Of a DNA stretch of 64,000 nucleotides, positions 9,381-17,709 are shown piece by piece. This DNA comes from Hydrogenophaga intermedia (GTDB lineage: Bacteria > Pseudomonadota > Gammaproteobacteria > Burkholderiales > Burkholderiaceae_C), in NCBI RefSeq assembly GCF_000723405.1, contig NZ_CCAE010000003.1:62001-126000 (forward strand), written 5' to 3'. A program made the translations under genes and the position numbers. Positions within the stretch are counted from its first letter, which is position 1; each line of letters begins with the position of its first letter. The notes under the pieces are model-generated. The model searched no databases and had not been told where the DNA came from. It was given only the letters and a program-made list of their open reading frames with translations.

Positions 9381-10271
9381 TCAGGTCATCTCGCTGTTCC
9401 ACACCGACGCAAAGGCCTCGTGGAAGGCCTGTTGCATGAGGGACGGCGGCCGGTAGCGGTTGCGCAGCAGGGCGATCGGCAAGCGCTCACGCGTCTTGAA
9501 GGGGCGAACGGTGAGGCGGCTGAAGGTGGACCCCGCCACGGCCGCACGGTCCACCACGGCCACGCCGCCGCCCGACTGGGCTTCCCAGCAGGCCGAGGTG
9601 GCGGACCGCACGAGCGAGTGGATGTTCAAGGCGCCCGCTTCGCGGCCGTAGGCTTTCAGGAGTGCCTGGCCGTACGGGGTGTCAGGCGGTGAGCCGATCA
9701 CGCGTTCGCCCAGCAGGTCCGACGGGCTCACCGCGCGCTGCCTGGCGAAGCGGTGGCTCGGCGGTGCGACGCACGCGAAACCGCATTCGTAGCGCGCGAC
9801 CTGTTCGAGATTGGGGTGCTCGTTGGGCAGCAATGCCACGCCCACGTCGGCAGACCGGTCCAGCAGGGCATCGACCAGGATGGGGGTGATGAGGATCTCC
9901 ATGCGCGTCTGCAAACCGGGGAAGCGCCGCGACAACTGCGCGAGCGCGCGCGGCACAAGATAGGGCGCGAGGCTGGCCGACACCGCCACGGTCAGAGTGC
10001 CGCTGCGCGGTGTGGCCAGGCTGCGTGAGACGTCGCGCACGCGCTCGACGCCACGCCACAAGGCCTCGACCTCCGCATGCAGCGCCTGGGCCTCGGCGGT
10101 GGGCACGAGCCGCCCCTTGACGCGCGCGAACAGCGCAAAGCCCAACTGGCGCTGCGACTGCGCCAGCATCTTGCTCACTGCCGGCTGTGAGATGTGGAGC
10201 AGTTCGGCCGCACCCCCCACGCCGCCGGTGAGCATCACGGCCCGGAAGACTTCCATCTGACGCAGGTTCAT
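9381..10271 (-). CDS. LysR-family regulator
   Basis: 296 residues from the ATG at 10271; longer in-frame starts upstream overlap the divergent Bug gene and are unlikely. The HTH reads MNLRQMEVFRAVMLTGGVGG, HISQPAVSKMLAQSQRQLG and LVPTAEAQAL. The effector domain shows GTLTVAVSASLAPYLVPRAL. It is divergent from the Bug-flavoprotein pair, with a perfect 13-bp palindrome 11 bp in front of its start. It probably controls that pair and itself. Confidence 0.92.
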   Translation of the reverse strand: MNLRQMEVFRAVMLTGGVGGAAELLHISQPAVSKMLAQSQRQLGFALFARVKGRLVPTAEAQALHAEVEALWRGVERVRDVSRSLATPRSGTLTVAVSASLAPYLVPRALAQLSRRFPGLQTRMEILITPILVDALLDRSADVGVALLPNEHPNLEQVARYECGFACVAPPSHRFARQRAVSPSDLLGERVIGSPPDTPYGQALLKAYGREAGALNIHSLVRSATSACWEAQSGGGVAVVDRAAVAGSTFSRLTVRPFKTRERLPIALLRNRYRPPSLMQQAFHEAFASVWNSEMT

Positions 10272-10281
10272 GTTCGCAACA

Positions 10282-10294
10282 TAACCAATGGTTA
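10282..10294. promoter_or_regulatory. Perfect 13-bp palindrome, candidate LysR site
   Basis: TAACCAATGGTTA is symmetric around its central A (6+1+6). It lies in the 117-bp divergent space between the LysR gene and the Bug gene, next to the LysR start. It fits an autorepression site of a LysR protein. Confidence 0.45.
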
Positions 10295-10388
10295 AGGGAT
10301 GGCCAACTCTTTTCATTTGACCACGCCGGACCTCTCCGTCGACGATCCCTCCCAGAGGCCCGGACAGCCCATCCACTGGAGACAAGAC

Positions 10389-11366
10389 ATGCCCAACCCT
10401 TACCCCGTCAACCGACGTCAGACCCTCGTGGCCGGGCTGGCTGCCGCTGCATGGCCCACCTGGGCGCAGGGGCAGAAATTTCCGAGCCGTGCCGTGAGGC
10501 TGGTGCTGCCCCAGCCGCCGGGCGGGGCGGCCGATCGCCTGGCCCGCCTGGTGGGCGAGCGGCTCGAAAAGCACTGGGGCCAGCCCGTGGTGATCGAGAA
10601 CAAGCCGGGGGGTGGCGTGGTGATCGGCACGCAGACCGTGGTGCGTTCAGCGGCCGATGGCTACACCATCGGTCTGCTGGGCAGCTCGCTCAGCATCAAC
10701 GCGCTGCAGCGCAAGGATCTTCCCTACGAGCTCAAGGACCTTCAGCCCATCGCCCGCGCGGGCTACTACACGGTGGCCCTGGTCGCCGCGGCCAGCTTCC
10801 CGGCCAACGACATCAAGTCGCTGATCGCTTACGCCAAGACCCAGCCGGCCAACAGCATTTCCTTCGGCTCCAACGGCATCGGCACCTCGGCCCACGTGGC
10901 CGGCGAGATGCTCAACCACATGGGCGGCATCCAGTTGCAGCACGTGCCCTACAACGGCGCGGCCAAGATGTACACCGACATCGCGGGTGGCGTGCTGCCC
11001 ATCGGCTTCTCGGTGGTGAGTTCGGCCGACAGCTTCATCAAGGCCGGGCAGATGAAGGTGCTGGGCGTCACCAGTCTGCAGCGCAGCCCCTTGTTCCCCC
11101 AGTGGCCCACGATCGCCGATACCTTGCCGGGCTTCGAGGCCATCAACTGGGCCGGCTTCTGCGGCCCCGCGGGCATGCCCCGCGACATCACCGAGCAGAT
11201 TGCCCGCGACCTGATCTCCGTGCTCAAGGCGCCCGACATGGCGAAGTCGCTCGAGGCCTCGGGGTTCGAGCTGTCCACGCAGGGCCCCGCCGAATTCGGC
11301 GACTTCATCCAGAGCGAAGTGAAGCGCTTTGCCGCCGTGACCCAGCCGTTGCCGGGACAGAAGTGA
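10389..11366 (+). CDS. Bug-family substrate-binding protein
   Basis: 325 residues. The signal peptide contains NRRQTLVAGLAAAAW, which is Tat-like, and ends near TWAQG. The mature part has FPSRAVRLVLPQPPGGAADRL, PVVIENKPGGG and FGSNGIGTSAHVAGEML. The chosen ATG at 10389 follows GGAGACAAGAC. It is followed 24 bp later by an FAD oxidoreductase on the same strand and is divergent from a LysR gene. The permease partners are elsewhere. Ligand not predictable beyond a probable carboxylate. Confidence 0.92.
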   Translation: MPNPYPVNRRQTLVAGLAAAAWPTWAQGQKFPSRAVRLVLPQPPGGAADRLARLVGERLEKHWGQPVVIENKPGGGVVIGTQTVVRSAADGYTIGLLGSSLSINALQRKDLPYELKDLQPIARAGYYTVALVAAASFPANDIKSLIAYAKTQPANSISFGSNGIGTSAHVAGEMLNHMGGIQLQHVPYNGAAKMYTDIAGGVLPIGFSVVSSADSFIKAGQMKVLGVTSLQRSPLFPQWPTIADTLPGFEAINWAGFCGPAGMPRDITEQIARDLISVLKAPDMAKSLEASGFELSTQGPAEFGDFIQSEVKRFAAVTQPLPGQK

Positions 11367-11390
11367 GCGTGAAGAAGTGAGAGTGAACCC

Positions 11391-12794
11391 GTGACCGCCA
11401 GCTACCAACTGTCCCGCACCATCCCTGCCGACGCTGCTTACGACCTGGTGGTCGCGGGGGGCGGGCCCGCGGGCACCGCCACGGCCGTGTGCGCCGCGCG
11501 CCTGGGCCTGAAGGTGCTGCTGGCCGAGGCCACCGGCTGCCTCGGTGGCATGGGCACCAGTGGTCTGGTCGCTTCCTTCGGCCCGGTGTCGGACGGCGAG
11601 CGCATGCTGGTGGGTGGCTTCATGAAGGAGCTGCTCGCGACGATGTGGGAGCAGAAGGCTTTCGCGCCCCAGGTCACGCAGGACTACCTGAACCGACAGC
11701 TCAACCGCTGGGTGCCGTTTCAGCCCGAGCACCTCAAGCGGATCCTCGATGACTTCACGGTGCAGGCCGGTGTCGAGGTGCGCTTCTTCACGCGCGTCGT
11801 GGAGGCCGATGTCGATGGTCGCCGCGTCAATGGCGTGGTGGTCAGCAACGTGGAGGGCTTGCGCTACGTGCCCGCCAGGGCCTTCGTCGATGCCACGGGC
11901 GACGCGGCGCTGGCCACGCTGGCGGGCGCGGAATGCAAGGTGGTGCTGCGCGACACGGACACCGTGGCGCCGAGCACGCTGTGCTCCCTGATCGCGGGCA
12001 TGAACTGGGACGACCCGGCCTACGCGGGCGATGGCCTGGACAAGATCAAGGCGCGCGTGCGCAGTGAATGGGTGCCGCAGGCGATCGAGGACGGCTTCTT
12101 CACGCAGGAGGACCGCTTCTTCCCCGGCATGAACCGGGTGGGGCCGCAGGGCGCCACGCTCAACGCCGGGCACGTGTTCAACCTCAATCCCTTGTCGGTG
12201 CGCAGCCTGTCCGACGGCATGGTGTTGGGCCGCAAGCTCGCCGTGGAGTACACCGAGTTCTACCGGCAATACGTACCCGGTTGCGAACGCATCGAATTGA
12301 TGGGCACGGCGCCGTCCATGGGCGTGCGCGATTCGCGGCGCATCGTCGGCGAGTTCGAGCTGGGCATGGACGACTTCCTGGCGCGCCGCCAGTTCCCGGA
12401 CCAGGTGGCCGTCTACAACCGGCCGACCGACGTGCACCCGAGCGACACCAGTCGCAAGGAATACGAACGCTTCCTCAAGGACTTCCACGGCAAGGACAAC
12501 CTTGGCCGTGGCGAGTGCGTGGGCATTCCCTACAGCATCCTGGTGCCGCGCGGTTGGGAGAACCTGTGGGTGGCGGGCCGCTGCCACTCCAGCGAGACCA
12601 AGGTGCACGGTTCCATCCGGGCCCAATCGGCGGCGTACATGATGGGACAGGCCGCCGGCACGGCCGCCGCGCAGTCGATCCGCACCGGGCAACCGGCCAA
12701 CGACCTCGACACGCGCGCGCTGGTGGAAACGCTGCGCGAGGCGGGTGCCTACCTGCCGCAGACGGCACTGGCGCGCGAGATGACGCGCGCGTGA
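11391..12794 (+). CDS. FAD-dependent oxidoreductase (FAD_oxidored, PF12831-like)
   Basis: 467 residues, GTG start after a GAGAGTGAACCC stretch. The dinucleotide fold is at the N-terminus (YDLVVAGGGPAGTATAV, then LAEATGCLGGMGTSGLV). A second FAD contact is FVDATGDAALATLAGA, and the C-terminal pattern VAGRCHSSETKVHGSIRAQ and YMMGQAAGTAAA is typical of the family. It probably oxidises or reduces the compound bound by the upstream Bug protein. The GCLGGMGTSG segment, with one Cys, is the usual flavin-loop of this family. Substrate unknown. Confidence 0.85.
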   Translation: MTASYQLSRTIPADAAYDLVVAGGGPAGTATAVCAARLGLKVLLAEATGCLGGMGTSGLVASFGPVSDGERMLVGGFMKELLATMWEQKAFAPQVTQDYLNRQLNRWVPFQPEHLKRILDDFTVQAGVEVRFFTRVVEADVDGRRVNGVVVSNVEGLRYVPARAFVDATGDAALATLAGAECKVVLRDTDTVAPSTLCSLIAGMNWDDPAYAGDGLDKIKARVRSEWVPQAIEDGFFTQEDRFFPGMNRVGPQGATLNAGHVFNLNPLSVRSLSDGMVLGRKLAVEYTEFYRQYVPGCERIELMGTAPSMGVRDSRRIVGEFELGMDDFLARRQFPDQVAVYNRPTDVHPSDTSRKEYERFLKDFHGKDNLGRGECVGIPYSILVPRGWENLWVAGRCHSSETKVHGSIRAQSAAYMMGQAAGTAAAQSIRTGQPANDLDTRALVETLREAGAYLPQTALAREMTRA

Positions 12795-12838
12795 GTGTGG
12801 ACGGCCGGCCTGTTGAGCGCCGCGCTGCACTTCGCCGA

Positions 12839-13690
12839 CTACGCGACGCGCTCGCTCAGCCGTTCCAGCAACCAGTCCAGCAGGGCCCTCAACCGGGGCA
12901 ATCGACGCAAGTCCCGGTGGTAGCCCAGCCACACATCCCGGCCGGGTGGACTTGAGGCACCGGCCAGTGGCTTCAACCCGGGGTGCGAGTCCCCCAGAGG
13001 ACGCGGCAAAACGGCCGCGCCAACGCCGGCCGCGCAGGCGATGGCCTGCACGTGCCGGCTGTTGCTGCGAAACGCAACGCGCGCCTGGGGAAACGCTTCG
13101 CGCAACCAGGTGGCGTCGGGCATGTCGGAAAAGCCCATGTCCATGGTCACCAGGTGGGTGGGTGCGTCTCCCGTCGTGGCCTTCTCCCTGGCCACATAAA
13201 CGGCGTAAGGAACGTGCATCAGGTGCCGCTGCACGACGTCCGGTTCGTCGAAGGGCACGATGCGTGCGACCAGATCGGCCTCACGCCGCGCGAGGCTGTA
13301 CAGCCTCGCATCGGTGATCAGTTCGACGGTGACGCCCGGGTGTCGCTTCGTGAACGCCGCGCAGAGCGGGGCCAGCACGTGCATGCCGAACCAATCGGAG
13401 GCCGAGACGCGAAGCAGCCCTTCGAGGCGGGCGGCCGAGCCGTCGAGTTCGCGCGAGATGGCCATGGCCTCTCGCTCCATGCTGTCGGCGTGCAGCAGCA
13501 GGGCCGAGCCCTCGTCGGTGAGGACGAAGCCATCCGCCGTGCGCTGAAAAAGTGCGTGGCCCAGTGAGGCCTCCAGGGCGCGCAGGCGGCGCCCCATGGT
13601 GGGCTGGCTTTGCGCGATCGAGCGACCAGCGGCCCCCAGCGTGCCGGTTCGGGCAATGGCGAGGAACACCCGGATGTCGTCCCAGTTCAT
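12839..13690 (-). CDS. LysR-family regulator
   Basis: 283 residues from the ATG at 13690. A longer start 12 bp upstream exists, but its ATGGAG supplies the GGAG ribosome site for the shorter one. The HTH is MNWDDIRVFLAIARTGTLGA with QSQPTMGRRLRALEASLG; the effector domain shows SASDWFGMHVLAPL. This subgroup often controls a divergent oxidoreductase. Here that is the zinc-type quinone oxidoreductase, with a dyad-rich 106-bp spacer between them. Confidence 0.92.
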   Translation of the reverse strand: MNWDDIRVFLAIARTGTLGAAGRSIAQSQPTMGRRLRALEASLGHALFQRTADGFVLTDEGSALLLHADSMEREAMAISRELDGSAARLEGLLRVSASDWFGMHVLAPLCAAFTKRHPGVTVELITDARLYSLARREADLVARIVPFDEPDVVQRHLMHVPYAVYVAREKATTGDAPTHLVTMDMGFSDMPDATWLREAFPQARVAFRSNSRHVQAIACAAGVGAAVLPRPLGDSHPGLKPLAGASSPPGRDVWLGYHRDLRRLPRLRALLDWLLERLSERVA

Positions 13691-13705
13691 GGCTTGCTCC
13701 ATGCA

Positions 13706-13744
13706 AATGTGAATGGCGGAGTTTCAGTATTGTGAGTTCACATT
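13706..13744. promoter_or_regulatory. Divergent LysR / dehydrogenase operator region
   Basis: AATGTGAA at 13706-13713 and TTCACATT at 13737-13744 are perfect inverted copies. Inside lies TGTGAGTTCACA (13731-13742), itself a perfect 5+2+5 dyad. So three half sites TGTGAA/TGTGA occur in 39 bp between the two divergent starts, as expected for LysR recognition and activation sites. Confidence 0.45.
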
Positions 13745-13796
13745 CAGGAATGAATGGAGAAAACTGGACTTCCCAATCACTTCACCGATAACCGCC

Positions 13797-14822
13797 ATGT
13801 CAAACCACCCCACTGCCACCATGCGCGCCATGGTGTTGACTGCACCGAATGCCGCGTTTGTCTCGTCCACCGTGGCCAGGCCCACCCCCCGGGCGGGAGA
13901 GGTACTGGTCCGCATCCTAGCCAGTGGCGTCAATCCGCTGGACACGAAGATCAGGGCGGGCAAGGCCGAGCACGCCCGCCATCCCTTGCCCGGCGTGCTG
14001 GGCATGGACCTCGCCGGCACCGTGGAGGCCGTTGGGCCCCAGGTAGAAGGCTTCAAGCCCGGTGACGAGGTCTATGGGTTCACCGGTGGCATCGGCGGGC
14101 TGCAGGGCAGCCTGGCCGAGTTCGCCGCCGTGGACAGCCAGCTCCTGGCGCGCAAGCCGGCCAACCTCAGCATGCGCGAAGCCGCTGCGCTGCCCCTGGT
14201 GGTCATCACCGCCTGGGAGGGGCTGGTGGACCGCGCCAGGCTTGGCCCGGGGCAGCGGGTGCTGATTCACGGCGGCGCTGGCGGCGTGGGGCACGTGAGC
14301 GTGCAGATCGCCCTCGCGCTGGGTGCGGAGGTCTTTGCCACCGGGTCAGCGGGCCAGGCGGCGTACATCCGCTCGCTGGGCGCGACGCCCATCGACCACG
14401 CCACGACACCGGTGGAGGAATACCTTGCCCAACACACGGAGGGCAAGGGCTTCGATGTGGTGTACGACACCGTGGGTGGCCCGGTGCTCGACGCCTCGTT
14501 TCTGGCGGTGCGCCGCTACACCGGGCATGTGCTCAGTTGCCTGGGTTGGGGCACGCACGCGCTGGCGCCCTTGTCCTTTCGCGGCGCGAGCTATTCGGGG
14601 GTGTTCACGTTGTTGCCCATCCTCACGGGCGAGGGGCGTGCGCACCACGGTGAGATCCTGGCCCAGGCCACGGCCCTGATCGAGCGGGGTCTGTTGATGC
14701 CCCGCATGGACCCCCAGCACTTCACGCTGGACACGGTGGAGGCCGCGCATGCGCGGGTCACGTCCGGCCAGGCGCTGGGCAAGGTGGTCGTCGACGTCAG
14801 CGCTGACGCAGGAACGCGCTGA
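13797..14822 (+). CDS. Zinc-type alcohol dehydrogenase-like / NADPH:quinone oxidoreductase
   Basis: 341 residues. The medium-chain dehydrogenase fold shows GEVLVRILASGVNPLDTKIR, GVLGMDLAGTVEAVG and PGDEVYGF. The NAD(P) site is GQRVLIHGGAGGVGHVSVQIA. The cysteine ligands of zinc alcohol dehydrogenases are absent, so it is the zinc-free quinone-oxidoreductase type. An internal start at 13821 is possible. The last 26 bp overlap the end of mobA on the other strand. Likely controlled by the divergent LysR protein; substrate unknown. Confidence 0.9.
   Translation: MSNHPTATMRAMVLTAPNAAFVSSTVARPTPRAGEVLVRILASGVNPLDTKIRAGKAEHARHPLPGVLGMDLAGTVEAVGPQVEGFKPGDEVYGFTGGIGGLQGSLAEFAAVDSQLLARKPANLSMREAAALPLVVITAWEGLVDRARLGPGQRVLIHGGAGGVGHVSVQIALALGAEVFATGSAGQAAYIRSLGATPIDHATTPVEEYLAQHTEGKGFDVVYDTVGGPVLDASFLAVRRYTGHVLSCLGWGTHALAPLSFRGASYSGVFTLLPILTGEGRAHHGEILAQATALIERGLLMPRMDPQHFTLDTVEAAHARVTSGQALGKVVVDVSADAGTR
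14797..14822. terminator. Overlapping 3' ends with stop-codon inverted repeat
   Basis: TCAGCGC (14797-14803) and GCGCTGA (14816-14822) are perfect inverted copies. The first contains the mobA stop and the second contains the dehydrogenase stop. GTCAGCGCTGAC at 14796-14807 is also a 12-bp palindrome. A hairpin could form in either transcript. No T-run is present. Confidence 0.4.
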
Positions 14823-16701
14823 AGAAGTCCGCCAGTGCCTGGTGCGCCTCCAGCGGGAGCACGTTCGCCACGTACTGGTCGGGCCGCACCACCACCAGCG
14901 CGCCGCGGCCGCGGTCGATGCCGCGCAGGGTGAAGATGTCCGGGCCGTTCTTGAGGTCGGGGCAGAAAACCTTCTCGTAATCGATCAGACCGAAGCGGCC
15001 TTTGCGTGGCAGCAGCATCGGCGGCAGCTTGTCGACCTCGATCTCGCGATGCCCTTGCTGGAAGATGGCGCGCAGGTCGATCACGCTGTCGATGTCCGCC
15101 CCCTCGGGCGTGAAGCGGCGGATCGGGGATTGCGGCGACTCGGCGAGGAAGTCGGCCAGCGCGCGCAGGCGCTCGCCGCTCGCGTCGGCGAAGGCGTGGA
15201 GGCGCCACGCGGCGTCCGCGCGCGCGGCGTGGCCCAGGTGCATCGGCTTCGCATCGGCCAGCCGGATCACCGGCGCCGAATGGAAGCGCATGCCGATGGT
15301 GAAACCCGAGGCCAGGTGCTGGTGCACGGGGGGCGCGGTCAGCACGGTCTCGCTCGGGTAGTGCGTCGCCACACCGGCGGTGTAACGGCCCGACTTGACG
15401 AAGTAGGCCTGCAGCTCCGCCGGGTCCACGCCGCCGAGTTCGGGGCGCCGTGGGTCCTTTGGCGGCGAGGCCATGATCTTCGACCACTCCTTGTCGAAGT
15501 CGATCAGGCCCTGCGCGATGGCGTGGCGCTCGACGCCGTAGGTGCGCAGCAACTCGGGCCCCGCGCGGCCTTCCAGCACCGACACCAGCTTCCAGCCGAG
15601 GTTGAAGGCGTCCTGCATGGACACGTTCATGCCCTGGCCGGCCTTGGCGCTGTGCGTGTGGCAGGCGTCGCCGGCGATGAACACGCGCGGCAGTCGCGCG
15701 CCGGCCTGCGCCTGCGGCACGTCGTCGAAGCGGTCGGTGACGCGCTGGCCGACCTCGTAGACCGAGGACCAGGCGACGTCGCGCACCTCGAGCGTGTAGG
15801 GGCGCAGCACGCGCTGCGCGACCTCGATGATCTTGTCGGCCGTGTAGCGCTCGCGCAGGTCCGATCGTTGGGCCGGATCGACCTCGCCGAGGTCGACGTA
15901 CAGCCGAACCAGGTAGCCGCCCTCGCGCGGGATGAGCAGGATGTTGCCCTCGTCGGCCGACTGGATCGCCGCCTTCAGGCGAATGTCGGGGAAGTCGGTG
16001 ACCGCGAGCATGTCTACCACGCCCCAGGCGTGGTTGGCGAAGTCGCCGAGCGGCTCGGCGCCGATGGCCTGCCGCACGCGACTGCGCGCGCCGTCGCAGC
16101 CGACGACGTACTTCGCACGCAGCGTGCGGGTCGCGCTGCCATCCACCTCGCGCAGCGTGACGCGCACCGGGTGTTCGCCCTCGGCGTCCACCGCCAGGTC
16201 GACGAACTCGAGGCCGTAGTCCGGCTCCAGCCGCGTCGGTGACTGGCGCATGAAGTCCAGCAGGTAGGCCTGCATGCGCGCCTGGTTGACGATGAGGTGC
16301 GGCATTTCGGACAGGCCGTCCTCCACGTCCTGAACCCGGCCAGTGCGCGCGATGCGCGAACGATCGCCCGGCGAGGGGCGCCAGAAGGCGGTCTCGTTGA
16401 CCCAGTAGCCCTCGCGCCGCAGTTTGGCGCCCAGGCCGAAGGCCTCGAACATCTCCACCGTGCGGCAGGCCACGCCGTCGGCCTGGCCCAGTTCGAGCGG
16501 GCCCTGGCGGCGCTCCACCAGGCGGGTGCGGATGCCGGGGAACTGCGCCAGTTGCGCGGCCAGCACCACGCCGGCGGGGCCGCTGCCCACCACCAGCACG
16601 TCCACCGTTTCGTCCGGCTTCCAGGCGCGGTCCGTGGCGCCGGGCGCGGCGGCCTGCAGGTCGGGGTCGCCGGGGCGGTAGCCATTCAGATAGAACTGCA
16701 T
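14797..16701 (-). CDS. mobA: 3-hydroxybenzoate 4-monooxygenase-like FAD hydroxylase
   Basis: 634 residues, near the 639 of Comamonas MobA as I recall it. Start MQFYLNGYRPGDP follows a GGAG. The FAD fold is VDVLVVGSGPAGVVLAAQL; the second FAD motif is RVFIAGDACHTHSAKAGQG. The order GRVQDVEDGLSEMPHLI, YEKVFCPDLKNG and GALVVVRPDQYVANVLPL closely follows MobA. The C-terminal thioredoxin-like domain of the phenol hydroxylase type is present. It would convert 3-hydroxybenzoate with NADPH and O2 to protocatechuate. A LysR gene is divergent, whereas characterised MobA is under a MarR-type protein. No ring-cleavage gene is in the window. Confidence 0.82.
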   Translation of the reverse strand: MQFYLNGYRPGDPDLQAAAPGATDRAWKPDETVDVLVVGSGPAGVVLAAQLAQFPGIRTRLVERRQGPLELGQADGVACRTVEMFEAFGLGAKLRREGYWVNETAFWRPSPGDRSRIARTGRVQDVEDGLSEMPHLIVNQARMQAYLLDFMRQSPTRLEPDYGLEFVDLAVDAEGEHPVRVTLREVDGSATRTLRAKYVVGCDGARSRVRQAIGAEPLGDFANHAWGVVDMLAVTDFPDIRLKAAIQSADEGNILLIPREGGYLVRLYVDLGEVDPAQRSDLRERYTADKIIEVAQRVLRPYTLEVRDVAWSSVYEVGQRVTDRFDDVPQAQAGARLPRVFIAGDACHTHSAKAGQGMNVSMQDAFNLGWKLVSVLEGRAGPELLRTYGVERHAIAQGLIDFDKEWSKIMASPPKDPRRPELGGVDPAELQAYFVKSGRYTAGVATHYPSETVLTAPPVHQHLASGFTIGMRFHSAPVIRLADAKPMHLGHAARADAAWRLHAFADASGERLRALADFLAESPQSPIRRFTPEGADIDSVIDLRAIFQQGHREIEVDKLPPMLLPRKGRFGLIDYEKVFCPDLKNGPDIFTLRGIDRGRGALVVVRPDQYVANVLPLEAHQALADFFSAFLRQR

Positions 16702-16761
16702 CGTGTCTCCATTGGGGTGCACGGCAACTATCCTCGTCACGCTCTATAACGTCCAGCCACA

Positions 16762-16781
16762 ATACGCCATACCCGGCATAT
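16762..16781. promoter_or_regulatory. Imperfect dyad between mobA and LysR
   Basis: ATACGCC and GGCATAT are inverted with one mismatch across a 6-bp spacer, in the 98-bp divergent gap. This is a candidate binding site for the adjacent LysR protein. Confidence 0.35.
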
Positions 16782-16799
16782 CGTTTTGCAATAGAACCC

Positions 16800-17696
16800 A
16801 TGTCCAAGCTCGATCTCGACTGGCTCGGCGTGTTCGTCGAGGTCTACAAGACGCAAAGCGTCTCGCTGGCCGCGCAACGCCGCGGCATGGCGCAGGCCAA
16901 CGCCAGCATCGCCTTGAACAAGCTGCGCCGCCACTTCAACGACCGCCTGTTCTGCCGCACCTCGCGCGGCATGGAGCCCACGCCGCGGGCGCGCGCCATC
17001 TACCCCGAGTTGCTGGAGGCGTGGCAGCGGGTCGAGAAGGCGCGCCTTGCGCCCGAGGTGTTCGACCCCGCCCAGGCTCAGCGCGAGTTCCGCGTCTGCA
17101 TGAGCGACATCAGCGAGGTCGTGCTGCTGCCGGCGCTGGTCAACCACCTGGGGCGCGTCGGGCCGCACATCCGCGTCGAGGCGGAGAAGGCCTCGGCGCA
17201 GAGCCGTGGCCGACTGGAGTCGGGCGACGTGGATCTGGCGGTGGGCTTCATGCCCGATCTGGAGGCCGGCTTCTTCCAGCAGGCGCTGTTCGCGCAGGAC
17301 TTCGTGGTGATGGTCTCCCGCGAGCACCCTCGCATCCAGAAAAGCCTGACGAAGCACCGCTTCGAGGCCGAGGGCCACATCGTCGTGACGACCTCGGGCA
17401 CCGGCCACTCGATCGTCGACAAGGTGCTGGGCCGGCACCAGGTGCAGCGCCGCATCGTGTTGCGTGTGCCCAGCTTCCTGGGGGTGGCCCGCATCGTTGC
17501 GCAGACGGATCTGCTGGTGGTGGTGCCGCGTCTGCTGGGCGATGTACTGGCCTCGCAGGACCGCGTGCGCCTGTTCGAGCCGCCCTGGTCACTGCCGAAG
17601 TACAAGGTCAAGCAGCACTGGCACGAACGCTTTCACGCCGACCCCGGCCACGTGTGGCTGCGCCAGACGATGGCGCAGTTGTTCGCGGGGAACTGA
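16800..17696 (+). CDS. LysR-family regulator, divergent from mobA
   Basis: 298 residues. The HTH is LDLDWLGVFVEVYKTQSVSL with ANASIALNKLRRHFNDRLFC and GMEPTPRA, a NahR/LinR-like layout common among aromatic-pathway regulators. The effector domain is present in full (FRVCMSDISEVVLLPALVNH). Divergent placement 98 bp from mobA makes that gene the likely target, with 3-hydroxybenzoate a plausible inducer (inference). Its stop codon forms part of a hairpin shared with the hipA stop. Confidence 0.9.
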   Translation: MSKLDLDWLGVFVEVYKTQSVSLAAQRRGMAQANASIALNKLRRHFNDRLFCRTSRGMEPTPRARAIYPELLEAWQRVEKARLAPEVFDPAQAQREFRVCMSDISEVVLLPALVNHLGRVGPHIRVEAEKASAQSRGRLESGDVDLAVGFMPDLEAGFFQQALFAQDFVVMVSREHPRIQKSLTKHRFEAEGHIVVTTSGTGHSIVDKVLGRHQVQRRIVLRVPSFLGVARIVAQTDLLVVVPRLLGDVLASQDRVRLFEPPWSLPKYKVKQHWHERFHADPGHVWLRQTMAQLFAGN

Positions 17697-17709
17697 GCGC
17701 GCTCGCTCA
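17694..17709. terminator. Stop-to-stop hairpin between LysR and hipA
   Basis: TGAGCG-CGCT-CGCTCA is a perfect 6-bp stem with a 4-nt loop. Its ends are the stop codons of the two convergent genes. No T-run. Confidence 0.4.

Noticed and set aside
10647..12932. 761-codon frame on the minus strand over the Bug and flavoprotein genes
   Set aside because: Shadow frame with no recognisable domain; the plus-strand genes have clear motifs and starts.
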